Of a stretch of DNA of 64,000 nt, positions 9,632-19,126 are shown piece after piece (position 1 is the first letter of the stretch; each line of letters starts with the position of its first letter). Origin of the DNA: Deroplatys truncata (lineage: Eukaryota; Arthropoda; Insecta; Mantodea; Mantidae); contig CM060977.1 in the NCBI GenBank assembly GCA_030765065.1, forward strand, positions 132,994,295 through 133,058,294, written 5' to 3'. A program made the translations under genes and the position numbers. The notes below the pieces were generated by a model. That model searched no databases, was not told where the DNA came from, and saw only the letters and a program-made list of their open reading frames with translations.

Positions 9632-12600
9632 TTATTTATCATCTTTATCTTTTGTTTCACCATGATCCTCATGGTTATATGGTTTAAGCATCTCAATATG
9701 GAACTTTCCTATGCTTTTTCGATTTGTTGGATTACATAACTCATATGTATTAGTTCCATATACTTTAACAACTTCATATGGTCCATGGTATTTGAGAAAC
9801 ATTCGCCAATAAAGTTTATTTTCTTTGTCGGACAATTTCTTGGTTTTAACCAAAACTAAATCTCCTATTTTGATCCTCCATTCCTTTCTCTTCTTTTCTT
9901 CATGTTTCATTTTTCTTTTTATGGCTTTTTTCTTCATCCTCTCAAATGCTTTTCGGAACATCTCTTCTTCTGTTGGTGGTATCGAATGCGCATCTGGAAT
10001 GGCTCCTGGGATTGTTTTACACATTGTATTGATCTTCTTTCCCAACTTAAGTTCACATGGTTTATATCCTGTCACATTGTTTATGGTTTCATTTAGTAGG
10101 TTCTGAACGAAGTTCACGTATCCATACCATTGAGTGTGTTTTCGATGACATAACACCCTTAAATAATTTGAAATTTCCTTAATTTCCCTCTCCACTGGGT
10201 TGGAGTTCGGTCTGTATCTTGACGAAAAATATTGTTTAATGCCATTTTCTTTAAGTCCATCCATAAATTTTTTTCCTGTGAAGTACGAAGCATTATCGCT
10301 CAATACAGATTGAATAGGTCCTTCTTCTTTCACATATGACTTAAGTAGTCTATTCAAACATGCTGAACCTGTAGGTTTTCTCAAAGGGTAGATTCTTACA
10401 TATTTGCTGAATATATCATAACAGACAAATATATATTTATTTCCAAATTGACTTGGAGGCATCGGACCATGAATATCAATACTAATTACACATCTCGGCT
10501 TATCTCTAATAACCGAATTAGTTTCAAATGCATATGCTGCATTTATTTGCTTTGCCTTCTGACACAGGTTGCAGCACGATATAAATTTCCGAACTTTTTG
10601 ACGCAATTTGGATATGTATAAATTCTCTAAAATCATAGAAGTTGTTCGGTCCGTCCCGGAGTGTGCTAACCCTTCATGAAAATTCTTAATTAGTTCCTTT
10701 TCCATGCTTTTCGGAACCATTACCTTCCAACTAGGCATTTCTTTTCCATGCTTTTTGTATAATGTCCCATCTCGAATTGCTATAATTTCTTTCTTTGCCT
10801 CCTCAATCAATGGTGCATTTTCTTTAAATTCAAACAATTTTGCATCCTCATTTTGAATTTCCCCCATATTTTTCAATTTTCTAATCATTTCTTTACTTAA
10901 AGGAATTTCAATTGTCAATATTTTGACTTCATTTCTAGGCCTTTCAATATTTTCGGGAATTTGTGGGTTGTAGTTCAATCTTGAAAGCAAATCACTGAAG
11001 GTATTGTTTTTGCCAGGAATGTGGATAATCTCAATATCGAATGCAGATATTGCATGAATATATCTAGCAAGTTTTCCACTACATAATCTACACCGTTGTA
11101 TGAAAGTTAAGCTTATGTGGTCTGAATATACTTTCACCTTTTTCTGATAAATATAGGTTTTAAAACGAATTAATGAGAAATATAGTGCTCCAATTTCTAA
11201 CTGAGTCACTGAAGAATTCCTCTCAATATTTGTAAGTCCTCTTGAAGCTGTACTAATGACGTGAAAGTCATTGTTGATGTCTCGCTGTCCTAAAATTCCG
11301 GCGTATCCTTGCATTGATGCGTCGACATAAATTTCATATTCCAAATCTTCTCTGGGCCTCTCAAGTAATATGGACTTAGCAAATAGTTCCTTTACTCTCT
11401 CAAAACATTTTTGATGCTCCTCTGTCCATCTCCACTTGTTGTTCTTTCGGAGTAGCTGCCGTAGTGGTTCTATCTCCGCTGAATATCTTGGTACGAACTT
11501 ACTCTGAAAGTTCAATACCCCTAAGAGACGTCTAATTTGTTTTACGTTCCTGGGTGGCGGAATTCTCATTATTGCTTCTATTCTTTTCTGATCAGGTCTT
11601 ATACCTCGTTCATCCACTACATAACCCAGAAAATTTATTTCTTTGACACAAAATTTTGATTTTAGTATGTTCACAGTCATACCATGTTGTTGTAGTTTAT
11701 TTAACACATAATGGACATTATTCATGTGTTCTCCAAATGTTTGACTAATGATTAAGAAGTCGTCAATATACTTTATTAAAAAGTCATCTGCAGAATTTCC
11801 AAAGATATTGTGAATGGCTCTCAAAAATCCACTTCCTGAGTTTTTTAAACCAAAAGGATTTACACAAAAGCGATACTGAATCCCTGAGTACTGAAATGAA
11901 GTGTAATCACGCACTTGCGGATCTAATTCCACTTGCCAATATGATGCAGTGAGGTCGATGGATGTCAAAAATCTTCCTCTTGAAAGTTTTGTAATTAGTT
12001 GTTCAATTCCCTCACTTTGAAAATGATCTGGTTTCATATACTTGTTGACATATCTGCCGTCTAAAGTTAATCTCAAACTACCATCTCGTTTAATACTCCA
12101 GCAGATTGAATTTATGTATTGAGAATTACTTTGCTCAATAATCCCATTTTCTAGCATGCTATTTATTAATTGTCTAGCTTTGTCTCGAAGACTTATAGGT
12201 AAATTGTCATACTTGTGCCTATATGGTGGTACGTCTTCTACTTGAAATGTATGCTGATATACATTACATCTGCCTGGGATAGTACTAAAAACTGAACTAT
12301 TGTTCATCAAAACATCATGAAGGATTTGTTTTTGCATTATCGTAAGATTATAAGCTTCTTCACACTTGTGTATTATTTCCTCATTTCTCTTCTCTTTCCT
12401 GCTGTTGTTTGTCTCGCTCACATGGTCGTCTTTTGTTTGGATTACACATTTCTCTACTTCTTCTGGCATTTCTGCTAGCTGTTGAAAATATGGCGTGGTA
12501 TTCCCTTCATATTCTGTGACTACCTGCTTTATTTGATTATTTCTATCAGTTTCTGTTATTTGCACAAAAAATTCTTGGTCACAAATATTTTTCTCATCCT

Positions 12601-12994
12601 TTGTCATTTCGATTACAGAAATTTCTTCTTTTATAAATGGTACCCTTATTTCTCTACCTTCTTTTGTTATCTTTAACTCTTCATGTTTAAAATCTATACA
12701 TGCTTCATATTCATGTAGGAAGTCACATCCTATAATTATGTCACAAATCAGATGGTTTACAATTAGAAACATAACCTCAAAATTCTCTCCGCCAATAAGT
12801 ATGCTAAGTAGAGCCTGTGTTTTTATGACCTGTGCAGTTCTTCCAATTGCAACACGACAAACTAAATTACTAGTGGGAAGAGCCATAATTTTGTTACCCT
12901 CATTAATCAAATTTATGTAAAATTTCTGTGAGCAAATTGAAGCTGATGAACCAGAATCTATAGTTGCAATGATTTCTTTCTTCGCAATTTCCAT
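9632..12994 (-). CDS. pol: pol polyprotein of the Ty3/Gypsy element (protease, RT, RNase H, integrase)
   Basis: From the Met at 12994 there are 1120 residues without a break. Aspartic protease: TIDSGSS at residues 11-17 with the second block IIIGCDFL near 86-93. RT: D347 in SIDLTASYWQ, FGLKNSGSGF at 381-390, YIDD at 409-412. RNase H: D558 in YVDAS, E600, D625 in YSDH and D668. Integrase: zinc-binding H773, H778, C808, C811, then D840, D900 and E935. A basic C-terminal tail ends in HIEMLKPY. The frame stays open upstream of this Met to about 13156, where it overlaps the gag end in the -1 frame, so translation probably starts by frameshifting rather than at this Met. All catalytic residues are present. 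Confidence 0.95.
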   Translation of the reverse strand: MEIAKKEIIATIDSGSSASICSQKFYINLINEGNKIMALPTSNLVCRVAIGRTAQVIKTQALLSILIGGENFEVMFLIVNHLICDIIIGCDFLHEYEACIDFKHEELKITKEGREIRVPFIKEEISVIEMTKDEKNICDQEFFVQITETDRNNQIKQVVTEYEGNTTPYFQQLAEMPEEVEKCVIQTKDDHVSETNNSRKEKRNEEIIHKCEEAYNLTIMQKQILHDVLMNNSSVFSTIPGRCNVYQHTFQVEDVPPYRHKYDNLPISLRDKARQLINSMLENGIIEQSNSQYINSICWSIKRDGSLRLTLDGRYVNKYMKPDHFQSEGIEQLITKLSRGRFLTSIDLTASYWQVELDPQVRDYTSFQYSGIQYRFCVNPFGLKNSGSGFLRAIHNIFGNSADDFLIKYIDDFLIISQTFGEHMNNVHYVLNKLQQHGMTVNILKSKFCVKEINFLGYVVDERGIRPDQKRIEAIMRIPPPRNVKQIRRLLGVLNFQSKFVPRYSAEIEPLRQLLRKNNKWRWTEEHQKCFERVKELFAKSILLERPREDLEYEIYVDASMQGYAGILGQRDINNDFHVISTASRGLTNIERNSSVTQLEIGALYFSLIRFKTYIYQKKVKVYSDHISLTFIQRCRLCSGKLARYIHAISAFDIEIIHIPGKNNTFSDLLSRLNYNPQIPENIERPRNEVKILTIEIPLSKEMIRKLKNMGEIQNEDAKLFEFKENAPLIEEAKKEIIAIRDGTLYKKHGKEMPSWKVMVPKSMEKELIKNFHEGLAHSGTDRTTSMILENLYISKLRQKVRKFISCCNLCQKAKQINAAYAFETNSVIRDKPRCVISIDIHGPMPPSQFGNKYIFVCYDIFSKYVRIYPLRKPTGSACLNRLLKSYVKEEGPIQSVLSDNASYFTGKKFMDGLKENGIKQYFSSRYRPNSNPVEREIKEISNYLRVLCHRKHTQWYGYVNFVQNLLNETINNVTGYKPCELKLGKKINTMCKTIPGAIPDAHSIPPTEEEMFRKAFERMKKKAIKRKMKHEEKKRKEWRIKIGDLVLVKTKKLSDKENKLYWRMFLKYHGPYEVVKVYGTNTYELCNPTNRKSIGKFHIEMLKPYNHEDHGETKDKDDK

Positions 12995-13140
12995 TCTAAC
13001 ATGAGGTGACTCAAAATTTTCTCCCTTATCTTTTGTTGCTGTAATCTTATTACAGGGTGTATGTGTAGGTGTATGATTGGTATTGGTAATGGATACTGAA
13101 TTATTAAAGACGTCCTGAGAACCTACTACACAGGAGTCTG

Positions 13141-15243
13141 TTAACAGTTTTCCTGGTTATTTCCATGTTCACGTACGGGACTGCCATTCCTAACAGGCGC
13201 TAAATCTATCTCAGTGTCGCCACCATTGTTTTGAGTTCCCCGTCCTCGAGTTCGAAATCCTCGATTTCTGACATTATGTCCCCTTGGCACGTAATTTTCT
13301 TGCCGTTCCTCAGATCTTTCACGGTTATTATTTTCCCTCCAGTGAGTGAAATTTCCCCTCTGTCTAATATACCTCCTTCCATAGTTTTGCCCTCTTTCAG
13401 GTAATCTTTCTGTCCTGACATAATTTATTTGTTCCTGCCGCCCTGGTCTCCTATCTATCCTTGATCTTTCAAATTGTGGAACATATGATTGATACCGTTG
13501 TCTGGTATTAATTTCATGATGTCTGTCTTGTCCTCTTATTTGTTGATAACTACCTTGGTAATTTCTTCTATCTCGTACATCTAAAAATCTATGTTCCCAC
13601 TCCCGAGACATATCTTCTTCCTGTTGTTCCAAAGCTGTTATTAATTCTGTCATCTCATAGATGTTCCGTGGTTTTGCAATCAATAAGTAATTTTGTATCC
13701 TGATAGGATAATGCCTTGCGAGCAAACTCACAAAATCTTCCTCACTGATTGGAGGTGACAAGTTTCTAACCTGACTTGCATGTTTTAGTAAGTAATCAGT
13801 CATCGATATTCCCTCTCGTGGATTAAATTGACCATGACTAAGCATTGCTCGTATTCTTTGCTGTACCGTTACATTCCAAAATCTGTTCATGAATAATCTC
13901 TTAAAGGATTCATATGAAATTTCGCCCCCTGATACCATTTGTAACCAATCTAAGGTTTTCTGGTCCAAACATCTTTTGACAACTATCATTTTCAATGCTT
14001 CAGGTATCTTTTTAATTTGAAAATACTCTGATAATTCTGCAATGAATTGTACTGGACTGGAGTTTTCATTAAATTTTGGAAGTGGAAAATCACTTAAGAT
14101 ATGATTGTAATTTTGCAAATTCCCTACTCCCATATTTAAATTCTCTAGTGTAACTTGTGCACTCTGAGTTTCAGCATTAGCTATAGATGAAGCTGCCGCA
14201 TCACTCACATTATTTATCATACCTGAGGAACTACCTCTATCATTATTTTGTACATCTAACACATGCACATCACATATATTTGCCCTTGAATTCAATTCTA
14301 ACCTATTTACAGTACCTTGCAGATTTTCTATTGTCTGTTCCAATTTCTTATTACTCTCATTTTGAACAGTTTGGTGTTTGTTAATTTCAGAAGTTAGCTT
14401 TTGATTCAAATCTTTAGACAAATCTTTAACTTCATCAGACAATTTATTTCTCTGTTTTTCTGACTCCTTCTGAATTTCAGATATTTCCCCTCTGAAATTA
14501 ACTTGCACCTGTATTAAATCTGCATTTGTAGCCTCCATCATCCCTTTTAACTCACTTGAAATGCTACTCATTCGGCTACCTAGCTCTGTACATTTTACAT
14601 TAACCTCATTTTTTTGGTTAGATATATCCCTGCTCATGTCTAACATTTTCTTTGAAACCTCGCCTATCTCATTTGCTATCATCTCCTGATTTTCATTTTT
14701 CATTTTAATCATACTACTATCTAGCTCCATGAATTTCTTTTCAATTTCTTCCCTGTTTTGTTCTAAGCTTTTACCAATATCTTCTCTTAATTCCCTATGA
14801 CTCTTTTGCATATCTTCCCTGTTTTGATCTATTTTCTTTTCTAATTTCTCATTATTCTTACAAATTTCTTCCCTTAATTGATCTGTAATACTCTTACTAA
14901 TATCTTCCCTCAATTCTTTATTATTCATTTCCATTTTCTGAGTTAGTTTTTGTTCTAATTTCTCATTACTCTTTTGCATATCTTCCCTTAATTTCTCATT
15001 ATCTTCCCTTATATTTCTCAGCATTTCCATAATCATCATATTAGTATCAAGATTAACATTTCCTGCTATTCTATTCTCACTTTCTACACTAACATTTTCA
15101 TCTTCAAATCCCAAAAAATCTGGGCTATTCCCTGTACTTTGTATTTGATCACAGCTAACTATTACACTATCTCCCTCCATAATTATTTCTTCTGTATTAT
15201 TGGTAGCCATTGTTTTTATTATCCTACCGCTCCTAAGTCTCAT
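13141..15243 (-). CDS. gag: gag protein of the Ty3/Gypsy element
   Basis: The 700-residue structural protein would assemble the particle. Residues about 65-320 form a long coiled coil rich in K/E/N with repeated REDMQKS and KLREDI blocks. Residues about 383-545 are capsid-like (FPLPKFNENSSPVQFIAEL, then LDWLQMVSGG, FMNRFWN and REGISMTDYLLKHASQV). Residues about 550-672 are arginine-rich with RGRG-like patches. No CCHC zinc knuckle is present, so RNA binding presumably rests on the basic tail. The start ATG directly follows a TAA. The stop at 13143-13141 overlaps the pol frame. Confidence 0.9.
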   Translation of the reverse strand: MRLRSGRIIKTMATNNTEEIIMEGDSVIVSCDQIQSTGNSPDFLGFEDENVSVESENRIAGNVNLDTNMMIMEMLRNIREDNEKLREDMQKSNEKLEQKLTQKMEMNNKELREDISKSITDQLREEICKNNEKLEKKIDQNREDMQKSHRELREDIGKSLEQNREEIEKKFMELDSSMIKMKNENQEMIANEIGEVSKKMLDMSRDISNQKNEVNVKCTELGSRMSSISSELKGMMEATNADLIQVQVNFRGEISEIQKESEKQRNKLSDEVKDLSKDLNQKLTSEINKHQTVQNESNKKLEQTIENLQGTVNRLELNSRANICDVHVLDVQNNDRGSSSGMINNVSDAAASSIANAETQSAQVTLENLNMGVGNLQNYNHILSDFPLPKFNENSSPVQFIAELSEYFQIKKIPEALKMIVVKRCLDQKTLDWLQMVSGGEISYESFKRLFMNRFWNVTVQQRIRAMLSHGQFNPREGISMTDYLLKHASQVRNLSPPISEEDFVSLLARHYPIRIQNYLLIAKPRNIYEMTELITALEQQEEDMSREWEHRFLDVRDRRNYQGSYQQIRGQDRHHEINTRQRYQSYVPQFERSRIDRRPGRQEQINYVRTERLPERGQNYGRRYIRQRGNFTHWRENNNRERSEERQENYVPRGHNVRNRGFRTRGRGTQNNGGDTEIDLAPVRNGSPVREHGNNQENC
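13147..13153 (-). promoter_or_regulatory. Probable -1 ribosomal frameshift site between gag and pol
   Basis: In the gag frame the end reads CAG GAA AAC TGT TAA. The pol frame is -1 relative to gag and has its own stop (13159-13157) just upstream, so the switch must happen in the 16 bases 13156-13141. GGAAAAC (13153-13147) is the only slippery-looking heptamer there, although its first three bases are not identical as in the classic X-XXY-YYZ form. Confidence 0.55.
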
Positions 15244-15682
15244 TTAATTACCTTTTTGATGCTGTCTGATGCTGCAGCTTTGATGTCCAGCGTTCTGCCC
15301 CATTCTCCTAGGTTTGTATGTCGCTTCTGCGTTGTATCGTGATGAATCTACGTCGTTTCGATGTTTTCTTGTAGCTGAATTACCCTTCTGTCTCGGAATC
15401 TGCGTCTATAGGTCGTTTCACTGCTGCTTTCGCCTCTCTGGTTATTCTTGTTCCTTTCCTAGTCGTCTAGCCTTCCTTTCCTAGTTGTCGCCCCACGTTG
15501 ATGCACCAATTTGAAGTATAACATTGCAAATTGTATTTAACATATTTGTATTTGTTTCGAGCCCCACGTATGGGAGCCAATTTGCGAGTAGTACATATTG
15601 TTTTTACATCACGCGTATTTGCGAGAGAACTTGCTTTATGTAATGTCTTTTTGTTGTCGAGCCCCACGTTGTGGAGCCAATT
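15244..15682 (-). promoter_or_regulatory. Ty3/Gypsy leader with three PBS-like modules
   Basis: On the plus strand three related modules occur, each carrying the complement of a primer-binding site followed by the first bases of an LTR end: CGCCCCACGTTGATGCACCA (15490-15509), GAGCCCCACGTATGGGAGCC (15559-15578) and GAGCCCCACGTTGTGGAGCC (15659-15678). Each is followed by AATTTG and an AGTA block. The GAGCCCCACGTTG core equals the T-arm and acceptor end of tRNA-Lys(CTT), known from many animals, with a small change before the CCA. Only the third directly abuts the LTR, with a 3-nt spacer. Confidence 0.75.
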
Positions 15683-16639
15683 TGAAGTAGTATATGTGTG
15701 TATTTGTGTCCCCACGTGGTGGATAATGTTTCTCACGTAATGTTGCTTACCTCACGCGTGGAACCATCTTGTGTGACGTCATTCGTCGGTCGCCTGCTGA
15801 ATCCATCTGGCGTAGCAATCTATATGAATTAGTTTTAAGGTTATGTATATTGTCTTCCGGCCAGCTATTTAGGTAGGCATTTAATTCTTGCAGGGTGTGA
15901 AGCGGAAAAGGAATCTTTTATCCAAAAAATTACTAGTGAAGAAATGTGTTTTATACTGTTTTATTGTCGAACACGTGCACTAACACTTTCACAAATTTAT
16001 CTTGATAATCGCCATACTGAAACTGTTTATAATAACTTCTCACTTTTAACTCACGTACTTCAATTTTTGTATATAAGTGACTTTGTAATATTTTAGATCT
16101 TTAATGATTTTCACTGCGTGTAACTTGGTGAACTGAGCGGCCAACGTGTAATGTGCGGACGATGTGTAATACTTCGTGAATCCTGCCGAACTGGAGGACG
16201 ATGTGTACTGTGTCGAGAATCTTGCCGAACTGGAGGACGCTCGCTTTGAATCTACACTATTTATAGGCTTACCTCAAGATACACCTAAAGATTATAACTG
16301 AATTACCATTGGCTAATAAAACGCGCCAACATTAGCGTCCATTTCACCATCCAATGAAAACCACTAACACATATTACTTTTATAGAATGTTCTGGAAGCT
16401 TTTTTACTGAAAAGGCGCGAAACATGACGTAACTTCCTGGTTCCCGGTAACGATAAACAACTCACCCCCTTGCTAAAGTATTATGTTATTGTTAACAGTT
16501 TCAGTAGAGCCGAAAATTATTATTTACCATTAATAATTACAATTATTAAACCTCTGAAATCAAGGTTACATAAAAATACATATTCATATTATTATCGTTA
16601 ATTACCTCTGAGTAATTTGTGATACAAATTACCGTCTCA
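15683..16639 (-). repeat. 5' LTR of Ty3/Gypsy element
   Basis: This 957-bp LTR is identical to 8002-8958 except for one base. In element sense the TATA box is at 16267-16257 and AATAAA at 15965-15960, giving an R region of roughly 270 bases. Transcription would run leftward, antisense to HBP1. Confidence 0.95.
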
Positions 16640-16643
16640 ATAG

Positions 16644-17560
16644 ACCTAAAGATCATCAGGGAACAAAAGAACCTAATATTTGGTATATAGAGGAAGCCAA
16701 CACACTCTACTAATTACATAAAAAATAAGAGTTTCAATCCAACCACACAAACATGCAGTACTAAACAACTTAACACATAAACTTGTATATACTCCCTTGA
16801 ATAAACAAGAATACCAATTAAAATACCAGCACATAGTAGACACAGCAATAAATAATGGGTTCAGCAAAGCAACAATTCACAAAAAAATTGCAAAATTCAA
16901 ACGACAGAAACACATCGACACAACAAATGTCATCCAGGATAATAAACAGCTAAAGTTCAAGAAATTCACATACCACCCAAGAACATATCACAAATTTAAG
17001 AAGATTTTCATGAAACATAACATCAGCCTAGCCCCACAGAACAAATTTAAGATAGAGAAATTACTTTGTAACAAGTTAAAAGACCCCATACCACAAGACA
17101 AAAAAGCTGGAATCTACAAAATCAATTGTTCGGATTGCAATAAAGTATATATAGGTAAGACCAAAAAGAAACTTAGAAACTAGGCTAAAGGAGCACATGA
17201 GATGTATCAAATACAAACAAATGGACAAATCTGCAGTTTCACACCATTTTTGGATCACCAGTCACAGCATTAAACCCAATATTACTTTAGTCAAACCAGC
17301 TAAATTTGCAGCTGAATTAGATGCGTGGAAGAAGATCACCGTTCTAAAACACAACACAATTTTGATTTGCCGCCACCAAGTCCCCTTTGGAAGTAAATAT
17401 CAAGAAGCCACCACAGTATCCAGTCAACAAAACGGAAACACCAACAACACGGGCCAGTCGGATTAACTTCTGAGGATGGGAACAACCATTTCCCGAAACA
17501 TGTTAAGTGAATAAACATAAGTGATGTTAGTATAACAATTCCGACTCACCTTTAAATAAA
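16644..17560 (+). pseudogene. Penelope-like element, C-terminal part with GIY-YIG endonuclease
   Basis: This is the continuation of the Penelope ORF beyond the Ty3/Gypsy insertion. In shifting frames one reads RKPTHSTNYIKNKSFNP (about 16695-16745), then LNKQEYQLKYQHI and INNGFSKATIHKKIAKFKRQ (16797-16910). The endonuclease signature follows at about 17107-17150: AGIYKINCSDCNKVYIGKT, that is GIY, a CxxC pair and YIG. A frameshift near 17180 leads into the last part beginning MRCIKYKQ (17197-17466). The ORF is followed by the hammerhead-like terminal region, ending at CACCTTTAAATAA near 17558. Confidence 0.85.
17464..17510 (+). ncRNA. Hammerhead-ribozyme-like motif, Penelope element (right)
   Basis: CTGAGGA (17470-17476), hairpin GGGAA-loop-TTCCC (17478-17494), GAAACATGTT (17495-17504). 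ACTT before the core pairs with AAGT after it (17505-17508), giving helix I; helix III would be only A-U and C-G around AT, within the self-complementary ACATGT. The same arrangement is in the inverted copy at 6496-6542, with the loop base and helix I varying compatibly. An unpaired T follows the CTGAGGA box. Confidence 0.5.
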
Positions 17561-17788
17561 ATATGAAAACATATGCTGAAATGTAATGCATATCAATATG
17601 TCAGTAAATTATTTTATGACTTTTATCTCTCTGAAAAAGTTTTATTTTGTTGCTTAGGTCCCTTAACACATGTGCTATCATAATATATTAGAAATAAAAA
17701 AACTCGAACTGTTTTTTTAATTTAACACTTTATTATGCTTTCTGAAGTTATTTTAAGGATATTTACGTATTCTTTTATTTTAATGCAG

Positions 17789-17998
17789 GTTTAGTTTCCC
17801 ATCAGAAGAAAATGGTAAACAGCTTGCAAGCTCCCAACCTATCAGTGTGCAGTCAGACAATATTCTTTCACCGCCTTCATCTCCTTCAAAAAAGCTGCGG
17901 AACTCAGATAGACCTAAGAGGCCAATGAATGCATTTATGCTTTTTGCAAAGAAGTATCGTTTAGAGCTCATACAGCTGCATCCGGGCAAGGATAACAG
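17789..17998 (+). CDS. HBP1: HBP1-like gene, exon with first half of the HMG box
   Basis: After a TTTTAATGCAG acceptor the exon enters in phase 2 (one base completes a codon). It reads a serine/proline-rich linker (FSFPSEENGK, ILSPPSSPSKKLR) and then RPKRPMNAFMLFAKKYRLEL and IQLHPGKDN, ending AG|GTACAA in phase 2. RPMNAFMLFAKKYR is the start of the HBP1-type HMG box, which bends DNA at target promoters. The next exon completes the split Arg codon in the correct frame. Ser-Pro pairs just before the box could be kinase sites, by inference. Confidence 0.93.
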
Positions 17999-17999
17999 G

Positions 18000-18963
18000 T
18001 ACAATATTATAATTATTAATGTTATGACTAGTGTACCAACCTTTGTAGTATATCTGATGCCTCATTAAACAAATTAAAGATTCACTAGTCATGATTTGTT
18101 AATCATCAATGACCAATGCATTCATAAACAAGTAAGATAAAAGCATGTAATCATTGCATTTAATCACATAATAAGGTGTTTGCATAGAAAAATAGCTTAA
18201 AAATGTTGTTTTCCTAAATTTAGAATGCATTGAACAAGAGTGACATCATAGTCAAAACCATATTTCACTCAAAATTTACTGGATGCATGTAAATCTCGTA
18301 AAAATGCTAATAGATAACAAATGATCAATTTAGAAGGTTTCTCATTATGTCCAGATTTCAGTGTGTGAAAGTTTATGTGTACTTTTCAGTTATTAAATTA
18401 GCCTTCCTAGGGACTATCTCTAGCAGATGCCTTAAGATGGCATTTCGTAGTCATTCTATGTGGTATATTGTATCTTGAGCACAACTGTGTAACACTAAAT
18501 ATCCACCATAAACTTCACTATGTTTAATCAAATAAATAAATAAAATTATAAAAAGTTTAATTTGTCATACAGAAAGCTTATGCTACATCTCTAAAACTAT
18601 GGTTTCCAGATATAAGTAAAGTTTCAGAGATACGTGTATCAGGAGATGCTCGCTATGAAAATCCCTGCCTTAGACCCTCTTGACCAGTGAGCCTTTTCCT
18701 CCTCTCTGCACTGCAGTTGAACTGTGCATTGTGCTTTGACGGCCTATTGTTTTGAAGAGCAAACTGGTTATAGATGTTTATATAATTTGTTTGCATAAAG
18801 GCAAAATTGGCTTCTTGCTGATTGCATGGTAAGATTACAGACTATTGAAGTCATCTAGATATGCACTACATAGTCTGTTTCATCTGATTTATCTATTATA
18901 TTGGGACTATCATCTTCATTTCACAAAATGATTAACACGCTGCAAGTCTGGGAGGCTATATAG
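18000..18963. other. HBP1 last intron, left part
   Basis: AT-rich intron. A segment at about 18380-18546 ends in an (AAATA)n tail, with TAGCAGATGCCTTAAGATGG upstream, which looks like the 3' end of a LINE, but no coding part is seen. Nothing else recognised. Confidence 0.4.
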
Positions 18964-19118
18964 CAAGGGTGGCGAAAAAGACTTCCTTCTGCAAGTCACC
19001 AAATATGCAACACGCGCTGCATCACTCAGCAGCATGTGAAAAGCAAACGGACGGTTGCAGAGAGGGAACGGCGCCTGCGAGTCAAAATAACTCGCGAGTC
19101 ACGTTTTCGCCACCTCTG
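18964..19118 (+). mobile_element. hAT-type MITE, copy 2
   Basis: This 155-bp element has CAAGGGTGGCGAAAA at the left and TTTTCGCCACCTCTG at the right. It is flanked by perfect 8-bp duplications CTATATAG at 18956-18963 and 19119-19126. Same family as 2716-2870 and 48829-48982. It has no coding capacity. Confidence 0.93.
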
Positions 19119-19126
19119 CTATATAG

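Larger units (their letters stand above)
8002..16639 (-). mobile_element. Intact, young Ty3/Gypsy LTR retrotransposon
   Basis: The element is 8,638 bp on the minus strand. Order in element sense: 5' LTR (16639-15683), leader with a tRNA-Lys-like primer binding site, gag (15243-13141), pol (about 13156-9632), about 670 bp without an open frame, a GTGGGGCATA polypurine-type tract directly before the 3' LTR (8958-8002). Protease, RT, RNase H and integrase occur in Ty3/Gypsy order. There is no env frame, so it is a retrotransposon rather than an errantivirus-type element. Near-identical LTRs, ATAG duplications and unbroken gag and pol indicate very recent insertion. It landed in the Penelope RT inside the HBP1 intron, antisense to HBP1. 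Confidence 0.95.

Noticed and set aside
9467-9739. Plus-strand open frames within and next to pol, possible env
   Set aside because: They are antisense to the element or lie in its AT-rich 3' region; no signal peptide, glycoprotein or fusion-type features, and no sense-strand frame between pol and the 3' LTR.
15139-15342. Plus-strand open frame over the gag start
   Set aside because: Antisense shadow of gag and the leader.
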